Shown piece after piece: positions 60,439-64,000 of a stretch of DNA of 64,000 bases. Made by a program: the position numbers and the translations under genes. Every line of letters begins with the position of its first letter. Within the stretch, counting starts at the first letter, position 1. This stretch comes from Effusibacillus consociatus (GTDB taxonomy: Bacteria; Bacillota; Bacilli; Tumebacillales; Effusibacillaceae). The DNA lies in the NCBI RefSeq assembly GCF_042652925.1, contig NZ_JBHSHC010000033.1:1-64000 (forward strand), read 5' to 3'. The notes below the pieces were generated by a model that was given only the letters and a program-made list of their open reading frames with translations, had not been told where the DNA came from and did not search any database.

Positions 60439-61507
60439 ATATCAAACCGACAGGGAAGCAGGGAAACCGTCCCTGATTCTTGGCATAGAAACAAGTTGTG
60501 ATGAAACGTCGGCCGCGGTAATTCGGGACGGACATGAGGTCTTGTCCAACATCATATCCTCCCAGGTGGAAATTCATCAGAAGTTTGGGGGCGTCGTACC
60601 GGAAGTGGCCTCACGGCGTCATGTGAAGAATATTACGTTTGTTATGGAGGAAGCCCTTGAAAAAGCAGGGGTTGAATTGGACGATCTGTCTGCTGTAGCC
60701 GTAACATACGGGCCGGGACTGGTGGGGGCACTGCTTGTGGGCGTGGCAGCGGGGAAAGCAGTTGCTTACGCCAAATCGATTCCTCTGATCGGAGTACACC
60801 ATATTGCGGGCCATATTTACGCCAATTTTCTTGCCGGCGGGATGGAGCCTCCTTTGGTGGCACTGGTCGTATCCGGCGGACATACGGAACTTATCTATAT
60901 GGCTGAGCACGGGAAGTTTCAGTTTCTTGGCCGCACGCGCGATGATGCGGCCGGAGAAGCATATGACAAAGTGGCAAGATCGATGGGTTTGCCCTACCCG
61001 GGAGGACCTGTGATTGACAAGCTGGCACACGAAGGGAATCCGAATGCAATTCTGTTTCCAAGGGCATGGCTTGAAGAAGGTTCACTGGATTTCAGCTTCT
61101 CGGGACTCAAGTCGGCTGTGATCAATGCATTGCACAATGCGGAACAGCGTGGAGAGAAGTTGGAGCCGGCCGATGTGGCGGCCGGTTTTCAGGAATCTGT
61201 GGTCGATGTGCTTGTGGAAAAAACGGTTCTTGCGGTTCGCCAAACCGGTGTTTCAAATGTGGTGGTGGCAGGAGGCGTGGCAGCCAATCGCGGACTGCGC
61301 ACGAAGCTGCAGGAACGGGCTGCGAAGGAGGGTTTTACCGCAATGTGTCCTCCACTGTCTTTATGCACGGACAATGCGGCAATGATCGCTGCCGCAGCAT
61401 ATCCTTTCTATGAAAAAGGGTGGTTTCACAACCTGGATCTGAATGCTCATGCGAGCCTTCCGCTGACGAAATGGGAGGAAGGCCCCTTCGTCATTCTGTC
61501 CAAATAA
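60404..61507 (+). CDS. tsaD: tRNA threonylcarbamoyltransferase TsaD
   Basis: A 367-residue TsaD/Gcp enzyme that transfers the threonylcarbamoyl group to A37. The metal-binding His pair is in GVHHIAGHIYANF (His133 and His137), SGGHTEL and DDAAGEAYDKVARSMGLPYPGG follow, and FSGLKSAV near the middle and GGVAANRGLR at the end complete it. The ATG at 60404 has GGAAGGAT ahead and gives MQMGWLERV..., about 20 residues longer than usual before the GIETSCDETS motif. Last gene of the thiL block. Confidence 0.95.
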   Translation: MQMGWLERVRTKYQTDREAGKPSLILGIETSCDETSAAVIRDGHEVLSNIISSQVEIHQKFGGVVPEVASRRHVKNITFVMEEALEKAGVELDDLSAVAVTYGPGLVGALLVGVAAGKAVAYAKSIPLIGVHHIAGHIYANFLAGGMEPPLVALVVSGGHTELIYMAEHGKFQFLGRTRDDAAGEAYDKVARSMGLPYPGGPVIDKLAHEGNPNAILFPRAWLEEGSLDFSFSGLKSAVINALHNAEQRGEKLEPADVAAGFQESVVDVLVEKTVLAVRQTGVSNVVVAGGVAANRGLRTKLQERAAKEGFTAMCPPLSLCTDNAAMIAAAAYPFYEKGWFHNLDLNAHASLPLTKWEEGPFVILSK

Positions 61508-61517
61508 AAAGAGGGCT

Positions 61518-61558
61518 AAAATCCAGTGCCTCCTCTGCTGACGCAGGGGATTTTTTAT
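61518..61558 (+). terminator. Terminator of tsaD
   Basis: AAAATCC ... GGATTTTTT stem around an inner GC hairpin (CTGC / GCAG). Confidence 0.68.
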
Positions 61559-61568
61559 TGTTCAGGAG

Positions 61569-61765
61569 TTTTCCACATGTTTTTCCACAATTAACATCAG
61601 TTATTCACACTGGATTGTGGATAACTAGTTAATCTCGCAAAGATAAAAGGAAAAAAACGATCTCTTTTATCACCAGATATTATGTGAATTGGATGTGGAG
61701 AATGGGGATAACCTGGGTTGAGCTTATTTTTCGTGTGTTTATACTGTGGATAACTGTGTGGATAT
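61569..61765. promoter_or_regulatory. DnaA-box-like cluster
   Basis: Eight 9-mers close to the DnaA consensus TTATCCACA in 197 bases: TTTTCCACA at 61569 and 61581, TTATTCACA at 61601, perfect TGTGGATAA at 61616, TGTGGAGAA at 61694, TGGGGATAA at 61704, perfect TGTGGATAA at 61745 and TGTGGATAT at 61757. The stretch is also AT-rich. As I recall, B. subtilis has a DnaA-box cluster next to gcp (tsaD), so this may be its counterpart. The origin itself is unlikely, as dnaA and dnaN are not nearby. Confidence 0.75.
61718..61745 (+). promoter_or_regulatory. Candidate sigma-A promoter of the PAS kinase gene
   Basis: TTGAGC at 61718-61723, 16-base spacer, TATACT at 61740-61745. The last base of the -10 element is the first base of a perfect DnaA box, so DnaA binding would affect initiation. 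Confidence 0.6.
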
Positions 61766-61881
61766 GTGGACCGTCAAACAACCGTTTTATATAGATATAA
61801 ATTCAATGCCAAAAGAAGGAATTCTCAATTCATAAGTAGAATTCAAATGCAAATGGGTGACGGTAAGCCGGGGGTGGTAGT

Positions 61882-63294
61882 TTGCAAACAAAAGATTCGG
61901 ATCGTTTGCGTGAAAGGATACTGGATTCGATACCGGTGGGAATTGTTACTTATGACAGCCAGGGAAACGTGACATATGTGAATAAAGTTGCAGAATCGAT
62001 AACCGGTTACAACCTCGATGAAATTCAATCTTTTCAAAACATCAACCATGTGCTGAACGGTGATGCGGAAATTTTTTGGAAGACCTTGCAGTCGGGACAG
62101 CCTTTTTTCGGATTTGAGAGCTATTGCCCCTCAAAAAGCGGCATTGAAATCCCTGTTGTTACTTCTACCGTACCACTCCTTGACGACAACAACGAACAAG
62201 TGGGGATCGTGGCAACTTTCATTGACAATTCGGAGATGAACCGCCTCCGGGCGGTTGAGGAACATGCCTCTTTAATTCTCGATCATATTTCGGATGGCGT
62301 CGTAACGCTGAATACAGAAGGCATTATTACCGGGTTTAACCGCGGAGCAGAAGAAATTACAGGATTGTCTGCTTCTGAGGTGAAAAACCGCAAATTTGAA
62401 GATGTGTTTCCACTTGCTCAATTGGTTCTGGACAAGCTGCATGAAACCATACATACCGGTCGTGAATGCAAAGATCTCAAAGCAGAAATTAAAGACAAGC
62501 AAGATCGCGCCAGATTCATGCTTGTCTCAACCCGGGTGTTAAGGAATCGCAATCACACCGTTTTGGGGGTAATGGTAACATTTAAGGATGTCACGATACA
62601 GGAACTGCTGGAGGAACAAATTCGTCAGTCCGAAAAATTGGCTGTGATCGGTGAATTGGCAGCCGGAACAGCGCACGAAATTCGCAATCCGTTGACCTCG
62701 GTAAAAGGGTTTATTCAGTTATTGGATCGAAAATATGAAAATGACGCGCCGGAAAAGGAGTATTTTCGGATCATTTTGTCAGAATTGAACCGTGTGAATG
62801 ACATTATTCGGGAATTCCTACTGCTGTCCAAACCCACGGTTCCCAATCTTCGCAAAATTGATATCAACTCGGTGATGGAAGATATTCGAACGCTGATGAC
62901 AAGCGATGCTTTGCTTCACAATATCGACTTGCAATTCGAGCTTTCGAAAACTCCGGCGATTTGTGAAGTGGATGTGGAACAAATCAAGCAGGTGTTTATC
63001 AACCTGATCCGCAATGCGTTTGAAGCAACCGGATTGAACGGAAAGCTCACAATCGCGATCAATACGGGAATGGAAGAGTGCGAGATCTGTTTTATGGATA
63101 ACGGACCCGGTATCCCCAAAGAGGTACTTTCACGTATTTTTGAACCGTTTTATACAACCAAGAATGAAGGCACGGGGTTGGGTCTGACCGTATCCTACCG
63201 GATCATCCAAAATCACGGCGGAACAATCCTCGTGGATTCGGAAGAAGGCAAAGGAACTACGTTCCGGGTCAGACTGCCATTGGCAAGAAATTGA
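61882..63294 (+). CDS. Soluble PAS histidine kinase (sporulation-kinase type)
   Basis: A 470-residue cytosolic kinase without membrane helices. PAS domain 1 spans about 8-115 (ILDSIPVGIVTYDSQGNVTYVNKVAE) and PAS 2 about 130-245 (ILDHISDGVVTLNTEGIITGFNRGAEEITG). The H box GTAHEIRNPLTSVKGFI has His265; LIRNAFEAT, DNGPGIP, FEPFYTTKNEGTGLGLTV and GTTFRVRLPL follow. It resembles KinA/KinE-type phosphorelay kinases; no response regulator gene adjoins, as is common for Spo0F-directed kinases. TTG start with GGGGGTGG. The DnaA-box cluster lies between it and tsaD. Confidence 0.9.
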   Translation: MQTKDSDRLRERILDSIPVGIVTYDSQGNVTYVNKVAESITGYNLDEIQSFQNINHVLNGDAEIFWKTLQSGQPFFGFESYCPSKSGIEIPVVTSTVPLLDDNNEQVGIVATFIDNSEMNRLRAVEEHASLILDHISDGVVTLNTEGIITGFNRGAEEITGLSASEVKNRKFEDVFPLAQLVLDKLHETIHTGRECKDLKAEIKDKQDRARFMLVSTRVLRNRNHTVLGVMVTFKDVTIQELLEEQIRQSEKLAVIGELAAGTAHEIRNPLTSVKGFIQLLDRKYENDAPEKEYFRIILSELNRVNDIIREFLLLSKPTVPNLRKIDINSVMEDIRTLMTSDALLHNIDLQFELSKTPAICEVDVEQIKQVFINLIRNAFEATGLNGKLTIAINTGMEECEICFMDNGPGIPKEVLSRIFEPFYTTKNEGTGLGLTVSYRIIQNHGGTILVDSEEGKGTTFRVRLPLARN

Positions 63295-63321
63295 TACAGC
63301 AGGATAAATTACCTGATCTTC

Positions 63322-63360
63322 AAAGATCGCCGTTTTTGACTGGAAACGGCGATTTTTATT
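63322..63360 (+). terminator. Strong terminator
   Basis: ATCGCCGTTT / AAACGGCGAT, 8-base loop, then TTTTATTT. Confidence 0.9.
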
Positions 63361-63467
63361 TTTGAATAGCTTAGGAAGTAAGCCGGCCACTTGGAAAGTG
63401 GCTGCTTTTATTGGTTCAATTTAACAGATTTTGGGCACCCTAGTGAAAAATTGGCTGGGGTGGTTCG

Positions 63468-64000
63468 GTGTTCGGAAAGCGGTTTCAAGTGGTTCTAACT
63501 TTGTTTGTGTTCCTGGCAGCGGGTATTTTTTCGCCGTCAGCAACAGGTGCTTCGGGACAAGTGATATCCGATTCCCAAATGAATCAAAATCGGCAGGTCA
63601 TTTTGGTCGTTGCGGACCTGCTGAAAGAATCTGACTTGCAGAACCAGCATCTCCCGCATTTGCGGGAGTGGGCGGAACAAGGCGGAATCGGATTGATGAA
63701 TGTAAACGCACCGGTTAATTGGTTCAGCTATCGAGGGGAAGGACTGACCGTAATTGATTGGAATGAGCTGCGGAACCTCGAATCCACGAAGGAGAAGCTT
63801 TTGAATTCCCAATACATTCAGCTGCGTCAGCGATCGCTGCAATCGCTGGATAGGTTGGCAGAACAACTTCTTCCGCAGGCTGACGATTCCACACTCCTGA
63901 TTCTGGCGTCTCCGCGAACGACATTGGTTGGAAAGAGCGGGGAACTGGCTCCGGTTTTTGCGGCGGGCGGACCCATTGCTCCCGGAAGCCTTTTGACATC
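63468..64000 (+). CDS. Exported alkaline-phosphatase-superfamily-like protein, N-terminal part
   Basis: The frame starts with GTG at 63468 (GGGGTGG four bases ahead) and is open to the window end; 177 residues are visible. Residues 1-26 form a signal sequence (KRFQVVLTLFVFLAAGIFSPSATG). Then come VILVVADLLKESDL, LPHLREWAEQGGIGLMNVNAP and VFAAGGPIAPGSLLTS, which resemble uncharacterised large membrane proteins of Bacilli with an alkaline-phosphatase-type fold. The usual metal-binding residues cannot be judged from this part. Confidence 0.65.
   Translation, partial: MFGKRFQVVLTLFVFLAAGIFSPSATGASGQVISDSQMNQNRQVILVVADLLKESDLQNQHLPHLREWAEQGGIGLMNVNAPVNWFSYRGEGLTVIDWNELRNLESTKEKLLNSQYIQLRQRSLQSLDRLAEQLLPQADDSTLLILASPRTTLVGKSGELAPVFAAGGPIAPGSLLT

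Noticed and set aside
61507..61881. Chromosomal replication origin
   Set aside because: The DnaA-box cluster alone would fit, but dnaA, dnaN and an AT-rich unwinding trio region are not present; tsaD and a kinase gene flank it.
63431..63634. Plus-strand frame of 67 codons at the right edge
   Set aside because: It is out of frame with the exported protein starting at 63468, which has a signal peptide and runs to the window end.
1..64000. CRISPR array, rRNA or tRNA genes
   Set aside because: No regularly spaced repeats, no rRNA-like or complete tRNA-like sequences were seen on either strand.

Overview
The window looks like chromosomal DNA of a spore-forming Bacillota (class Bacilli), possibly related to the Alicyclobacillaceae/Effusibacillus/Tumebacillus group; that placement is an inference. 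The basis is CodY, a CotF-type spore coat protein, an alaS T-box leader, EndoA/EndoAI behind alr and ydcC, the thiL-tsaE-tsaB-rimI-tsaD block, strong AGGAGG-type ribosome sites and frequent GTG/TTG starts. Most of the window has moderate GC and tightly packed genes. Three stretches are clearly more AT-rich and look acquired: about 880-1730, 17350-18130 and 42450-45450.

Layout. 1-2000: 3' end of a DDE transposase, a frameshifted winged-helix regulator and small ORFs. 2145-7380: SDR oxidoreductase, class II aldolase-like protein, diacylglycerol kinase-type lipid kinase, a secreted wall-associated protein divergent from an L,D-transpeptidase. 7526-15283: RraA-like protein, DMT and APC exporters divergent from a LysR regulator, a TsaA/TrmO-like, VOC and MFS operon, an Fsr-type MFS pump and a short YitT protein. 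15437-20259: tungsten/molybdenum aldehyde ferredoxin oxidoreductase, HepT/MntA, a decaying N-succinylamino-acid racemase locus, and a MoaD pair that may serve the pterin cofactor. 20353-29308: a tiny new ORF, CDF transporter, PAS histidine kinase, ydcC-alr-ndoAI-ndoA, and an ECF sigma/anti-sigma pair with a self-like promoter. 29338-39266: T-box-controlled alaS, MarR with a perfect palindromic operator, thioesterase, acyl-ACP desaturase, chemoreceptor, MFS, CbiX-like protein and a lipoprotein.

39305-45054 is the accessory core: a group IIC-like intron sitting directly behind a terminator and abutting a truncated, frameshifted ISL3 transposase gene, then a secreted protein, a 34-residue membrane peptide and a subtilisin whose propeptide and catalytic domain are in different frames. 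45490-56487: HesB-like protein, codY, ahcY, C26 amidase, Amj-type lipid II flippase, DedA, PfkB kinase, Tex and a CotF-like coat protein. 56673-64000: a second CDF transporter, thiL and the t6A synthesis genes, a cluster of DnaA-box-like sites, a soluble PAS histidine kinase and the start of a large exported protein.

The most notable regulatory signal is the group of about eight DnaA-box-like 9-mers behind tsaD (61569-61765). One perfect box shares a base with the -10 element of the likely promoter of the downstream kinase, suggesting that DnaA could act on a sporulation-type kinase gene. Other points of interest are the broken D-to-L amino acid conversion locus (succinyltransferase remnant plus racemase with a lost stop), the IIC-like intron/ISL3 junction, the split subtilisin cassette, and an intergenic repeat family in the alaS leader and behind tex.
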